Below the pieces are notes generated by a model. The model searched no databases. It was not told the origin of the DNA and saw only the letters and a program-made list of their open reading frames with translations. Source: Nocardiopsis sp. CNR-923 (GTDB taxonomy: Bacteria; Actinomycetota; Actinomycetes; Streptosporangiales; Streptosporangiaceae). Taken from it: DNA of 41,627 nt. The stretch lies in the NCBI RefSeq assembly GCF_001942255.1, contig NZ_MKKC01000092.1, forward strand, positions 1-41,627. Direction: 5' to 3'. This document shows, piece after piece, positions 28,581 to 37,870 of this stretch (within the stretch, counting starts at the first letter, position 1; each line of letters starts with the position of its first letter). Position numbers and translations under genes: made by a program.

Positions 28581-28610
28581 ACTCTAGTTGTCGCGCATAT
28601 CCGGAAGCAA
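28581..28610 (-). promoter_or_regulatory. Candidate promoter for the VirB2-like gene
   Basis: On the minus strand TTGCTT (28605-28610) and TAGAGT (28581-28586) are separated by 18 bases. The pair lies in an AT-richer 225-bp gap upstream of the pilin-like gene start at 28492. Both hexamers are close to the housekeeping sigma-factor consensus. Confidence 0.45.
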
Positions 28611-28717
28611 CACTTTTCCGTGAGTTTTTTCCTGATAGATGAGGATAAACGACACACGGCTCATGCCGTCGGCCGCAGGACGGAAACGGGGACCCGCCCT
28701 TGCTTCTCCATCAGTTC

Positions 28718-31700
28718 TCACTTCTTCCTGTTGTTTCCTCGGCGCGGTTTGCGCAAGTTCCCAGACTGTCCGCCAGTCGGCTTCGGACCGCCACCGGACT
28801 TACCTCCGGCGGGCTTCGGTCCACCGCCACCGGGCTTGCCCCCGGTGCCGCCGCTCGCCATCCCCGCGGTGTTGGACACCGTGCGTCCGGTCTGCTGCAT
28901 CTGCTGGCCCTGGTTCATACGACGCACGTTCTTGGGGTTGGGTTTCTGGTTGTCGAGGGACGACTTTCCGGCCCGTTCCTTGTGCTCCTTCGACTGAGCG
29001 TTCTTCGCTGTGGCCGAGCCGCCCTTCTCCAGGGCCTTGCCCCCCGACTCGGCCGCGCCGGCGGGGTCCCCGGCGAAGCCGCGGCCGACGGCGACCCCGG
29101 CGTGAACGCCCGCCTCGGCAGCGTCCTTCACCGCGCCGACCTTGGCCGCGTCGGCCTTCCGGTACTCCTCGCCCGACTCCTGCACGGACGTGATTCCGGC
29201 CTCCAGTGGGTCGCCGTCATCCCCGACCCTCGGGTTGTCCGGGTCGGCGCTCCCCGGCGGCAACGACAGCCCATCGGCCTCGACCCGTCGTCCGAGCGCG
29301 GTCTCCCGCTCGGCGTCCCTGCCCTCGCCGCCGGGGTCCAGACCCGCACCCGGCCGGTCGTCGTCACCGTCGCCGCCCGCGGTCAGTTCGGCGGGCCCTT
29401 CCAGCGTGCCGTCGGTGTCCACGTCGCCGCCGACCATGGTTTCGCTGCTGTTCCCCGCCGAAGTGCTGATCCCGTCGGGGCCGTTGGTACCGCCCGCGTT
29501 CGGACCCTTGCCGCCCTTGGGACCGCCACCGCCCATCATCCGGCTGCCCATCGCCGCCCCGGCGCCGGAGGAGGCCCCCGAGGCCAGGGACGGCAACTTG
29601 CCGCCCATGCCGCCACCACCGGGGGGCGTGACGTTGCTGTCGGTGAGCTTTTCGACCAGCTTGGTCGCGGCCTCCTCCACAGCTTGACCAGCGTCTTGCG
29701 CAGGCGCATCGCCATGACCGTGAAGAGGATGACCAGGATGATCGACACCAGGGTGACGATCATGGAGATGAATCCTCCGGAGTACAGGAAGACGATCATC
29801 GCCGACGCCTCGTCGGCGGCGCTCTGGTTGAGGATCCTCGCGAAAGGGGTCTCGATGATGCTCGGGAGGCTCAGTAGGAACTCCTGCACGAACTTGTACA
29901 GGGCGATCGTGACCAGGACCTCCATGATCAGCGCGATCGAGTAGACGATCACTTTCGCGATGCCCGAGATCGCGCCCAGTGTCGCGAACGGGATCGCCGC
30001 GATCAGCTGGAAACTCCTCCGGATGTTCCCGACCAGCATCGCGAGGGCGTACCCGACGCCGATGGTGATGAACGCGCCCAGCAGCACCACGGCGTTGAAC
30101 CAGTACACGGCGCTCATCGTTCCGGTGCCCACCATCGACACCGAGTTGTGGATGGACCGGGTCGCCTCGCTGGTGGTCCGGCCGGAGGAGTAGGCCGTGT
30201 AGGACGTCGGCCCGAAGTCGGTGTTCAGGTAGTTGTACATCGCCAGCGGGGCGAGGTTGCACCGCCTGGGACGACCGTCATTCGTGGCCAGATCCAGCCC
30301 GCAGCTGTCGACCTCATCGGCTGTGCTGAACCTCCTGCCGCGATCAGAGTCACTGGCGGTCAGGCCCGCACCGCTCACCGAGATCAGGGGGTTGTCGGCG
30401 ACCTGCACCTCCCCGTTCTCGGTGCCGACGTTCACGACCTCTTCCGGATCGCCGATGTACTGCTCGAACCAGTTGCGCGCGCAAACCTCCCCGCATGTGC
30501 GGACCTCCTCCGACAGGCTCGCCTTGGACTCGGTCTCGAACGACGAGGCGGACACGTGGGCGCTGCTCATGTACCGCCCCAGGATGCTAGCGACCTGGGC
30601 GTAGTGCGTCTCCTGGAAACCCGCTTCGCTACCGCCCAGCGCGCCGCCCCACGGTTCGTCTCCGTCCAGCGGGCTGGTCGCCTCCGACAAACCGAGAACC
30701 TGGTAATTGATCTGCAGCGCCAGACTGCGCACGCTCGCCTGGGATCGCCCGGAGGGAGCGTTCCGGCTGTCTTCCCATTCGACATACGCCCCCTCCCCGT
30801 CCGGCACGCGCAGGCGGTGGTCCATCGCCCAGCCCTCGAAGTCGACGTACGTGGAGAGCACCACGCGCGTGGAGCCCGAGTTCCCTTCCTCGGTGGCCTC
30901 GGCCATGGCGTTGAGCATGCCGGTGTACATCGAGCCCAGCAACGGCATACCCAGACCGATGAAGAGCAGGCGGATGAACAGCTTCTTCAGGCCCGAAGCC
31001 TTGTCGAACTGTTTGAACAACAGGATGCTCATCAGGAAGACACCGATGAACACCGGGACCATGACCTGCCACGCAAGGTCTTCCAGGAACCCGTACCAGT
31101 CGGCGATCCAGGTGGTCAGGCTTTCGAGAACCTCCGGCGGTTCCGCGCCGCCGGTCATACCGTCGGCGAACACCTCGTTGCTGATCGCGTCGTAGAACAA
31201 CCTGAACGGGTTCAGCCAGACCAGCGCCTCGATGAGGATCGACCAGAGGGCGTCGACCCCGGCCGAGACCGTGTACAGGAGGAAGATGATCCCGCCGAAG
31301 ACCGCGTTGAAGAACCCCAGCGAAAGCCCTGTGCTGGTGGAGTCCAGCCCCAATCCGTTGAGCGTGGCACCGAACAGCGCGAAGTCCTGCGCACCCTCCA
31401 CCCCGGAGAGCCCGGAGTTCTCGCTGCCGACCAGGGTCTCGTAGCCGACGCTGTCCGAGGACTGGGCCACGCGCGAGTTGAGCCATCCCGCGATCGGGTT
31501 GTAGTCCTCGTCGGCGTAGCCGAGCATCGATCCGGCGCTGGCCGGCTGTTCCAGGAGACCGATCCAGCCTTCGCTGTCAAGGCTGACCCCGCTGCCCGGC
31601 TCCTGCGCCGTGGAGAACAGGGCCGTCATCGACGACGAGAGCCGGTAGAACGACAGGGTGTTGAGCTCCTCGTCGCTGACCTCGTCGGCGTGCGCGGTGC

Positions 31701-31851
31701 CCGCCAACAGCAAGGCCAACGGGAACGCCAGCACCAGTGCCCGCAGGACCAGGCGCACGAGGACGCCGGGCCTGTCCGAGGGCAGGCCTCGCCGCCCGCC
31801 CGGGGGCGCGCCTTGCTCCAGCATCCGTTCGTTCCCTCTCACCTCGGTCAC
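28718..31851 (-). CDS. VirB6-like polytopic channel protein (reconstructed over one frameshift)
   Basis: About 1044 residues. An N-terminal signal-like segment (LVLAFPLALLLAGTAHA) is followed by an outer domain. Membrane helices near 180-230 include FFNAVFGGIIFLLYTVSAG and ALWSILIEALVWLNPFRLFY; more lie near 265-320. A large Cys-containing outer loop runs to about 560, and four or more helices follow at about 590-720 (FNAVVLLGAFITIGVGYALAM, ISMIVTLVSIILVILFTVMA). The frame breaks at about 29683; adding one base joins RLRKTLVK to AVEEAATKLVEKL. The rest is a 300-residue Gly/Pro/Lys-rich cytoplasmic tail. GTG 31851 overlaps the VirB4 stop. This layout matches VirB6/PrgH-type proteins. Confidence 0.85.
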
Positions 31852-34190
31852 CGGCCGCGTCCCCCGCGTTCGCCCTGCACGGCCCGGCCCTGCTGGCCTG
31901 AGCGACCGGTCGGCTTCACGCGTTCGGCGCGCAGCCGCGCCTCGGCCCCGTTGTCGGCCACGCGCTGGGCCCGCTCCTCGGCGATGTCGCCCTTGGCCGC
32001 CACGACGGCCGAGGACCGCTCCCGGTCGCTCTGCTTGCGCCGGCCCGCCCCGATCAGCTGGGCGCGCCGATCGGCGCGGGCCGGGTTGACGCCCAGTGCC
32101 AGGTCCAGGTGGAAGACGACGTTGGTGTGTCCCCGTCGCAGGTAGGCGAGGTTCTCGCCGCGCGTGGTCACCAGGCGTTCCAGGTCGGGTGGGATGTCCT
32201 GGTGCAGCTGGCGCTGGTACTCGGTGACGGTCGCGTCGCGCATCGGACCCAGGACGGTCCAGTCGGCGGAGTCGAAGCGGTTGAACGCCGAGTCGGCGAG
32301 CATCCGGTCGACGTCGTTGTACAGGTAGGCGACCCGCCCTCCGCGCAGGAACAGGTGCCCGAACTGTTCGCCGAGGTACTCCTTGACACGGTCGTCGATG
32401 TTCTCGGCGCCGTGGATGATCACCGTGTCACCCAGGCCGAGGTTGTCGACCGCGAAGCCGATGACGTTGACCAGCTGGGCCATCGCCACCCCCTTGCCCC
32501 GCTTGAGCAGCCGCGAGAAGTCGTAGAGCACGCGGCGGGCGTCGGCCACTCCGTCGATCTCGTCGTTGGTGTGGGTGTTGAACAGGTCGCCGTTGTTGTC
32601 CAGCAGGTCCTTGAAGACCAAGCGCAGGATGTTGTAGGCGTGCAGTGCCTCGTCGTCACGGGCGGTGGAGTTGGCAAGAGCCCGGTACTGGGTGTCGAAG
32701 TAGGTGACGATGTCCTGGAGCCGCGGCACCTGGATGTGCGGGACTCCCACCACCCGCAGCCGGTCCCGGTTGTGCTTGGCGTTGCGCGCCCACATGCCCT
32801 TGTCGATGTAGAACTGCGTCAACGTCTCCTTGAGCGAACCGCGGATGATGGAGCGGTCCTGGTCGGTCGTCTCGTAGGCCTGCTCGGCCATGAGCACGAC
32901 TTTCTCCAGGTGTGCCGGGAAAATGCCGAGCTCGTCCTCCTGGGATCCGAACATCTCGAACATGTTGATATCGCCCGAGTTCATGTCCAGCCGGGCGGTG
33001 AGCGCGTCCAGGCGCGGGCCCAGGTCGTCCAGGCGGGCACCGTCCAGGATGATGTGCACGGTACGGGCGTTGGACAGCAGCGCCGCCTGGGAGACCTTCG
33101 ATCCCCACATGTCGGCCACGTGTGCCCGGTCCAGCACCGGGTTGACGCCGTTGTCCGCGACGACCACGTGGTGGTCGTAGGCGTTGACGTCGAAGAGCAC
33201 CGCGGAGTTGTTGACGTCGCCGACCATGTACCCGACGTACTCGCCCGTCGGGTCGTTGAGTCCGTTGGTGACCAGGGAATGGGATCCGGCGAACTCCACG
33301 CTGGTGAAGTGGAAGCCCTTGCCGCGCTTGCGTTCGGTCTTGCCGAAGAGGTTGGTCAGCTCCTGACGCTGCTCGCCGGGGTAGGCGGCGACCGTGAGGG
33401 TGCCGAACCGGTCGATGTACAGGCGCCTGATCCGTTCGACGGCGTCGTCCAGGACCTCCAGGCTGGGGGCCTTGACCAGGAGGCGGTTGTGCACGTGCAG
33501 GTAGCTGGCGCCGTCCTGGATCTCACCGGCGGCGATCTCCATGTCGTCACTGACCTTGGCGGCCTTGCGCCGCGAGGTCATGGTGCCTGATTGGGCCTGC
33601 TCGCCCTCCTCCAGGCGGTCGAGCTTCTCCGCCGTCTTGATCCGGTCCTCGATCCACTTCTCGCCCATGCGGCGGACCTGTTCGAGCACCACCACGGTGA
33701 CGTCTTCGGGCAGTCCGGTCGGGATGCGGTTGATGCCCCAGAACGCGGCGAAGTCGTCGCGGGCGCCGTCGTCGTGGAAGAAGCCGAGGACGCAGGCGTG
33801 GTGGCCGTCGATCCGGAAGTAGTCGCTGTGGAAGACGTAGCGCTCGCGCGGCTTGACCGCGAGCAGGTGCGGATGTTCCTCGAAGGTGCCCCCGAGCTGG
33901 CGTTCCTTCTTCCGCGCGGCACGGCGCTCGGCGGCGCTCATCCCCACGGAGGCGTCGTCGTCCTGCTCGGTCTCGGCGGCGGCCTGTTCGACTGCCCGCC
34001 GCTCTCGCTCCTTCAGGTTGGCGAACGAGACGCCGAAGCCCGCGGGGCTCGCGACGATCTGCTCGTCCTTCCTCCTGTCAGCTCCGGTCCGCTCCGTCCG
34101 ACCCGTGGCGTGGGTGGTCCCCAGGAGCGCGCCGGGCAGGTCCCTCTGCGAGGTCCCGGTCGCGCTGCCTCGAAAACGTCTACCGGCCAT
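31848..34190 (-). CDS. VirB4-like protein lacking recognisable Walker motifs, 780 aa
   Basis: In Gram-positive T4SS the VirB4/PrgJ ATPase powers assembly. The order here fits: basic N-terminus, VirB4 N-terminal domain (about 100-300), then GFHFTSVEFAG and DPTGEYVGYM leading to the nucleotide-binding region, and helical repeats such as RLQDIVTYFDTQYRAL. Where GxxxxGK[S/T] is expected (about 330-360) the sequence reads HHVVVADNGVNPVLDRAHVA, and no such motif occurs anywhere. The expected Walker B stretch (about 585) reads TVIIHGAENID, without the usual D-E. The frame is intact, so this is not an indel effect. It may be a structural, ATPase-dead VirB4. The C-terminal tail is Arg/Ala-rich. Confidence 0.75.
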   Translation of the reverse strand: MAGRRFRGSATGTSQRDLPGALLGTTHATGRTERTGADRRKDEQIVASPAGFGVSFANLKERERRAVEQAAAETEQDDDASVGMSAAERRAARKKERQLGGTFEEHPHLLAVKPRERYVFHSDYFRIDGHHACVLGFFHDDGARDDFAAFWGINRIPTGLPEDVTVVVLEQVRRMGEKWIEDRIKTAEKLDRLEEGEQAQSGTMTSRRKAAKVSDDMEIAAGEIQDGASYLHVHNRLLVKAPSLEVLDDAVERIRRLYIDRFGTLTVAAYPGEQRQELTNLFGKTERKRGKGFHFTSVEFAGSHSLVTNGLNDPTGEYVGYMVGDVNNSAVLFDVNAYDHHVVVADNGVNPVLDRAHVADMWGSKVSQAALLSNARTVHIILDGARLDDLGPRLDALTARLDMNSGDINMFEMFGSQEDELGIFPAHLEKVVLMAEQAYETTDQDRSIIRGSLKETLTQFYIDKGMWARNAKHNRDRLRVVGVPHIQVPRLQDIVTYFDTQYRALANSTARDDEALHAYNILRLVFKDLLDNNGDLFNTHTNDEIDGVADARRVLYDFSRLLKRGKGVAMAQLVNVIGFAVDNLGLGDTVIIHGAENIDDRVKEYLGEQFGHLFLRGGRVAYLYNDVDRMLADSAFNRFDSADWTVLGPMRDATVTEYQRQLHQDIPPDLERLVTTRGENLAYLRRGHTNVVFHLDLALGVNPARADRRAQLIGAGRRKQSDRERSSAVVAAKGDIAEERAQRVADNGAEARLRAERVKPTGRSGQQGRAVQGERGGRGR

Positions 34191-34207
34191 GCGCGCTCTG
34201 CACTTTC

Positions 34208-34223
34208 TCCTCGTATGTCAGCA
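34208..34223. promoter_or_regulatory. Motif shared with the 22900-22915 region
   Basis: The sequence tcctcgtatgtcagca is a 14/16 match to tcctcgtatatcaaca at 22900-22915. It sits 18 bp upstream of the VirB4-like start, in the 113-bp gap after the PrgI-like gene. Confidence 0.3.
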
Positions 34224-34303
34224 GCTGATCGGCTTCTTGGCGTGATCGACCCCACGTCCAGGCCACAAGGGTGTCCGTTCGTTCGCGCGACCGTGGAACC
34301 GCC

Positions 34304-35168
34304 CTACCGACCGGCGGTGTAGACAGCCCGCAGCATGTCGTTGAGATCCTCGGCATTGAGCATCGTGGCCTGCTTGATCATGAGGCTGGAGCCTCGGCCT
34401 CGGCCCGTACCAGGCGTGCGCCCGGCGCAGCGACTCCAGGTCGTCGCCCTTGATCACCAGGTACTGGTGGATGGAGGTGAACTGCCCGCCCACATAGTCC
34501 TTGAGGATCGAGTACCGCTCGTCGAGCAGCTCGAACAGCTCGGGGTCGCGGATTTCGAGGTTGCGGTTGAGTATTTCCAGGTTGCCGAGCTGCCGGTAGA
34601 CCCGCTGGGGTTCCTTGGTCGTGATCCAGATGAATTCGGCGTTGGTGTCGACCTTGCGCCAGAAGGCGTCGACCCGGTTGAGGATCGCCTGCTTGTCCTC
34701 GTCGAAGACCAGCACCGAGGCGGATCCGACGACGAGGTAGGCCTGGCCGACGGTGCCGTCCAGCCACTCGATGTAGCCGGTCTCGTCGATGCCCTTGACG
34801 CCCAGTACGGAGTAGAAGCCGCTGGGGTTGGATCCGCGCCGGGTGATGACGCGGCGCGCGGGCGGGGGCAGGTACTCCAGGAGCGCCGGCAGCGAAGCGA
34901 AGCGCATCTCCTTGGTCTTGGAGTACTGCCCGAAGAAGGCGGTGGTCGCCAACCACCAGATGACGACCAGGAAGATGAGCCACCCGTCGGCGCTGGAGAC
35001 GAACGTCGAGGTGGTGACCCAGAACAGCAACAGGATGGAGGCGGCCCAGAACAGGAGCACCTTCATCGGCAGCGGGCGCATCTGCCATCCGCCGCCCGCC
35101 AGCGCGATCTCGTGGTCCAGGAAGGACCGATCCAGGCTGGTAGGGATCTTGAAGACGCTCTTGGCCAT
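34304..35168 (-). CDS. PrgI/VirB3-like membrane protein with extra cytoplasmic domain (reconstructed over two frameshifts)
   Basis: About 288 residues, first gene of the T4SS operon. The N-terminus FKIPTSLDRSFLDHEIALAG and two helices (about 33-55 VLLFWAASILLLFWVTTSTF, and 60-80 WLIFLVVIWWLATTAFFGQY) fit PrgI/VirB3-like proteins, which are normally only about 110-120 residues. The extra 190 residues (SASVLVFDEDKQAILNRVDA, FIWITTKEPQRVYRQL, SIHQYLVIKGDDLESLRRAH) resemble the N-terminal domain of VirB4 proteins. Losses at about 34411 and 34390 shift the frame; restored, the tail reads RAEAEASSLMIKQATMLNAE and ends at TAG 34304. The next gene is VirB4-like, as in prgI-prgJ order. Confidence 0.8.
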
Positions 35169-35171
35169 CGC

Positions 35172-35564
35172 TCACCTACTCTGTTTCTGCTCGTTTACGA
35201 GCATCACCCTACAGTTACGGTCGGACACGTTCCCGTTGCTCGTGCGCCCGTCCACCGCCCGTCCCGGGAGGTGGCGGGCGCCTATCCAGGACGGGGGAAC
35301 GGGTACGGTCGGGGCCGACTGGATCCCGTTGCCGTTGGAGTCGGGCTCCCAGTCATTGACCTCGGGCTCGTGGACGAACAGCTCGCCGCCCCGCATGACG
35401 GAGACCTCAGCGGTAGCGAGGCCCCCGATCCCGTTTTCCGACCTGGAGCCCGGCTCCGTCACCGGTTCGGCGAAGTCGAAGACGAGTGAACTGCCACCCG
35501 AACACGCGGTCAGGGCAGGCAGAGCGACCAGACTCACAGCGGTGGGGGTCCTGGCGTTGGTCAC
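35172..35564 (-). pseudogene. Lipoprotein paralogue with internal deletion
   Basis: A 130-residue frame with lipoprotein signal (lipobox LTAC) and GTG start with AAGGAGG upstream. It aligns with the intact lipoprotein at 35866-36465 over the signal, a short segment (SLVFDFAEPVTEP) and the C-terminal block (GGELFVHEPEVNDWEPDSNG). About 110-135 central residues are missing. The original stop is lost, so the frame runs on for about 45 unrelated residues over the palindrome at 35189-35202 and ends 4 bp before the PrgI-like gene. Probably not functional. Duplication includes the upstream leader. Confidence 0.7.
35189..35202. promoter_or_regulatory. 14-bp palindrome upstream of the T4SS operon, candidate operator
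   Basis: The perfect palindrome gctcgt-tt-acgagc lies about 21-34 bp upstream of the first T4SS gene (start 35168). It resembles actcgt-ag-acgagt at 8940-8953, and gctggtaaacgagc at 36659-36672 differs from its complement by one base. The position is right for a repressor site over the operon promoter. Confidence 0.55.
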
Positions 35565-35865
35565 GGCGGAGGCCTCCTTGATTTGCCTGAGAATCCAGGG
35601 GTCTTCGGAGGCTCCTGGTGAGAATCATCGAAGCGGCTCTAGATTGCGCGGTTCGGGTTGTCTCGTACGTCCGGCGGTTGCACCCGCTCTTCGCGCTGCT
35701 GCGCGGGCGGAGCCTGCGGCTACCGGTCTTCGGCGTGATGAACGGTGTGCGCTGTGTACATAGCGGTCGGATGCACCCGCCTGCGGGTAAGTTCGCGCGG
35801 TGGAGAAGGCCCTGAGAGAGGGCGAGCCGCCACCTCCCAGCGCCGGGGAACGGTTAGGCCAGGTC
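35565..35865. other. Gap between the lipoprotein paralogues
   Basis: No gene is supported here. The first 50 bases carry the duplicated leader (ctggatt…aatcaaggag on the minus strand) shared with the intact lipoprotein gene. The rest is high-GC sequence with AT-richer spots near 35740-35765 (tgtgtacatagc), which could hold a promoter. No RNA gene or strong terminator is seen. Confidence 0.35.
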
Positions 35866-36465
35866 TTACTGCTGGATCCAGTTACCGTTGGTGTCGAGCT
35901 CCCAGCCATTGACCTCGGGCTCATGGATGAACAGCTCGCCGCCCTGCATGGCCGCAACCTCGACGCTGGCGAGGATGTAGGTTTCGTCCCCGACCACCCA
36001 CGAGAAGGCGACGCGCGAGGTGCTCTCATCGTCGGACGGCGATGCGGCACAGTCCAGGGGCACCACTGCGGAGCTGTAGTCCTCGCTGAGCTCGATGTCT
36101 TCCAGGTCCCTGCCGGTCAACCCTCTGGCCATGCGCCCATCCAGGGTCGCGTTGCCATTAAGGCCGTTCTCCAGTTCCTCGCGGTACCGTTCGAGCCCGC
36201 CATCCGCGAAGTCGAACTCGTACTCCACAGCGCACCCCGCAGGGTCGTCCGATTCGACCGCGGAGACGGTGATGGACTCGAACACACGGTCCTCGGCGTA
36301 GCCCTCCTCCAGCTCGACGAGCTCGTCAGGGACACGGAACTCGATACTGGAGACCGGCTCCGTCACCGGCTCGATGAAGCCGTAGACGAGTGAGCCACCG
36401 CCGGAGCACGCGGTCAGGGCGAGGAGGGCAGCAAGGCTCACAGCCGCGGGGGTCCTAACGGTCGT
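35866..36465 (-). CDS. Lipoprotein, 199 aa, unknown function
   Basis: The signal peptide AAVSLAALLALTAC ends in a clear lipobox (LTAC), so the mature protein should be lipid-anchored on the outer face of the membrane. The mature part is acidic and beta-rich, with two further Cys residues (GCAVEYEF, LDCAASP) that could form a disulphide, and ends GWELDTNGNWIQQ. GTG 36465 was chosen by alignment with the paralogue at 35564 and by AGGGAGA upstream; the frame to 36585 adds implausible residues before the signal. Divergent from the DUF418 gene. Composition suits a small actinobacterial surface lipoprotein; no family is recognised. Confidence 0.75.
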   Translation of the reverse strand, partial: TTVRTPAAVSLAALLALTACSGGGSLVYGFIEPVTEPVSSIEFRVPDELVELEEGYAEDRVFESITVSAVESDDPAGCAVEYEFDFADGGLERYREELENGLNGNATLDGRMARGLTGRDLEDIELSEDYSSAVVPLDCAASPSDDESTSRVAFSWVVGDETYILASVEVAAMQGGELFIHEPEVNGWELDTNGNWIQQ

Positions 36466-36652
36466 CACGGTGGGGGTCTCCCTGATTTGACTGGAAATCC
36501 AGGTGTTTCGACGGGTCCTAGTGTGCAGCATGGAGATCGTCCCGGCATGGTCGAAATGCCACATCGCGTGTCCCATATCGGCCATGAGAACTTCACCACC
36601 GTGCGGAACCCCACATCACGGCACCGGACCACACGTCTGGTAATTTCATCCC

Positions 36653-37840
36653 ATGTGCGCTGGTAAACGAGCAGCAACGCCCTTACCAGGCACAATGACC
36701 GGCCCCGCCGGACGTCTGCTCGTGCCGGACCTGGCGCGGGGAGTGATGCTGCTCCTCATCGCTGCGGCCAACACTCGTTACTGGTTCCGGCAGGACCCGA
36801 ACGCGTCCGAGGTCGCCGAGACACTCGTCTCGGGCCTGCTGCACCTCCTGGTCGACGGGCGGGCCTACCCGCTCTTCGCCCTGCTGCTCGGCTTCGGCCT
36901 GGCGACCATCGCACGCGGATCCATCCAGGAAGGCCTGGCCGCAGGCCTCGACTACGAGCAGGCCGAACGGCGCGCCACGGCGCTGCTGCGCAGGCGGGGC
37001 CTGTGGCTGCTGGCCTTCGGCGCCGCACATGCCCTTGTCTTCGCCCAGGGCATCCTCGGCGCCTACGGGCTGATCACCGTACTGGTCGCGGGCATCGTCG
37101 CCGCCCGCCGCCGACGGGCCGCACTGCTGCTGGCCGCCCTCGGCTGCGCGCTGTCGACGTCCTTCCTGGTGGTGGCCGGTCCTGAGGCGGTGCTGGCCCG
37201 CAGTCACGGTCTGGCGGCCCAGGCCCTGTTCGACGAGCGCCTCGCCGGGGTCGCGGCCAACCTGGCGATCTGGACCGTCACTGCACCGGCCACCGTTCTG
37301 ACCTCGATGGCACTGCCCAGCGCACTGCTCGGAGCATGGCTGGCGGGCCAGGGGCTGATCGAGCAGCCGCACCGGTACCGGCGAGCGCTCGCCGGTGTGG
37401 TCCTGGTCGGACTCGTCGTGCCCACCGCGGTCTTCCCGATGCTGTGGACGAGTGTGGGCGGCACCGGCGTCCTGGCACGCGTCCTGATCGCCTGGCACCA
37501 GGGCCTGGCCGGGCTGCTCGCCGGGACCGCCCTCCTGGCGCTCGTCGCCCTGTTCGCCGCACACCGCTCGGCGGGCACGGGAGCCCTCGGCCGGGCACTG
37601 GCGGCCACCGGGAGGCGTTCCCTGTCCGTCTACCTGTCGCAGACCGCGGTCCTGGCGCTGGCGGCCGGAGCGCTGCGCGTCCGCGGTGTCGAGGCACTGG
37701 CCTCGGTCTGGCAGCTCACCGTCGCGGCCGTCATCTGGTCGATCGCGGTGCTCGTGTGCTCCCTCATGGAGCGACGCGGGGTTCAGGGGCCCGCCGAGCG
37801 GGCGCTGCGCCGCCTGGTGGCCGCGGGCGCGCGGCGATGA
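36653..37840 (+). CDS. DUF418 family membrane protein, 395 aa
   Basis: A polytopic protein with about nine to ten helices. The N-terminal DLARGVMLLLIAAANTRYWF and the SGLLHLLVDGRAYPLFALLLGFG region are typical of DUF418 proteins, as is the C-terminal GRRSLSVYLSQTAVLALAAG block. The physiological role of DUF418 proteins is not established. ATG 36653 gives a 14-residue leader; ATG 36695 is an equally good start directly before the conserved part. Divergent from the lipoprotein gene at 36465. A near copy of the operon palindrome (36659-36672) overlaps the first codons. Confidence 0.85.
   Translation: MCAGKRAATPLPGTMTGPAGRLLVPDLARGVMLLLIAAANTRYWFRQDPNASEVAETLVSGLLHLLVDGRAYPLFALLLGFGLATIARGSIQEGLAAGLDYEQAERRATALLRRRGLWLLAFGAAHALVFAQGILGAYGLITVLVAGIVAARRRRAALLLAALGCALSTSFLVVAGPEAVLARSHGLAAQALFDERLAGVAANLAIWTVTAPATVLTSMALPSALLGAWLAGQGLIEQPHRYRRALAGVVLVGLVVPTAVFPMLWTSVGGTGVLARVLIAWHQGLAGLLAGTALLALVALFAAHRSAGTGALGRALAATGRRSLSVYLSQTAVLALAAGALRVRGVEALASVWQLTVAAVIWSIAVLVCSLMERRGVQGPAERALRRLVAAGARR
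36659..36672. promoter_or_regulatory. Near copy of the operon palindrome
   Basis: The sequence gctggtaaacgagc differs at one base from the complement of gctcgtttacgagc at 35189-35202. It overlaps the 5' end of the DUF418 gene if ATG 36653 is used, or lies just upstream of it if ATG 36695 is used. Confidence 0.35.
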
Positions 37841-37870
37841 CGGTCTCCCGCGCCGATGGTCGGTACACGG

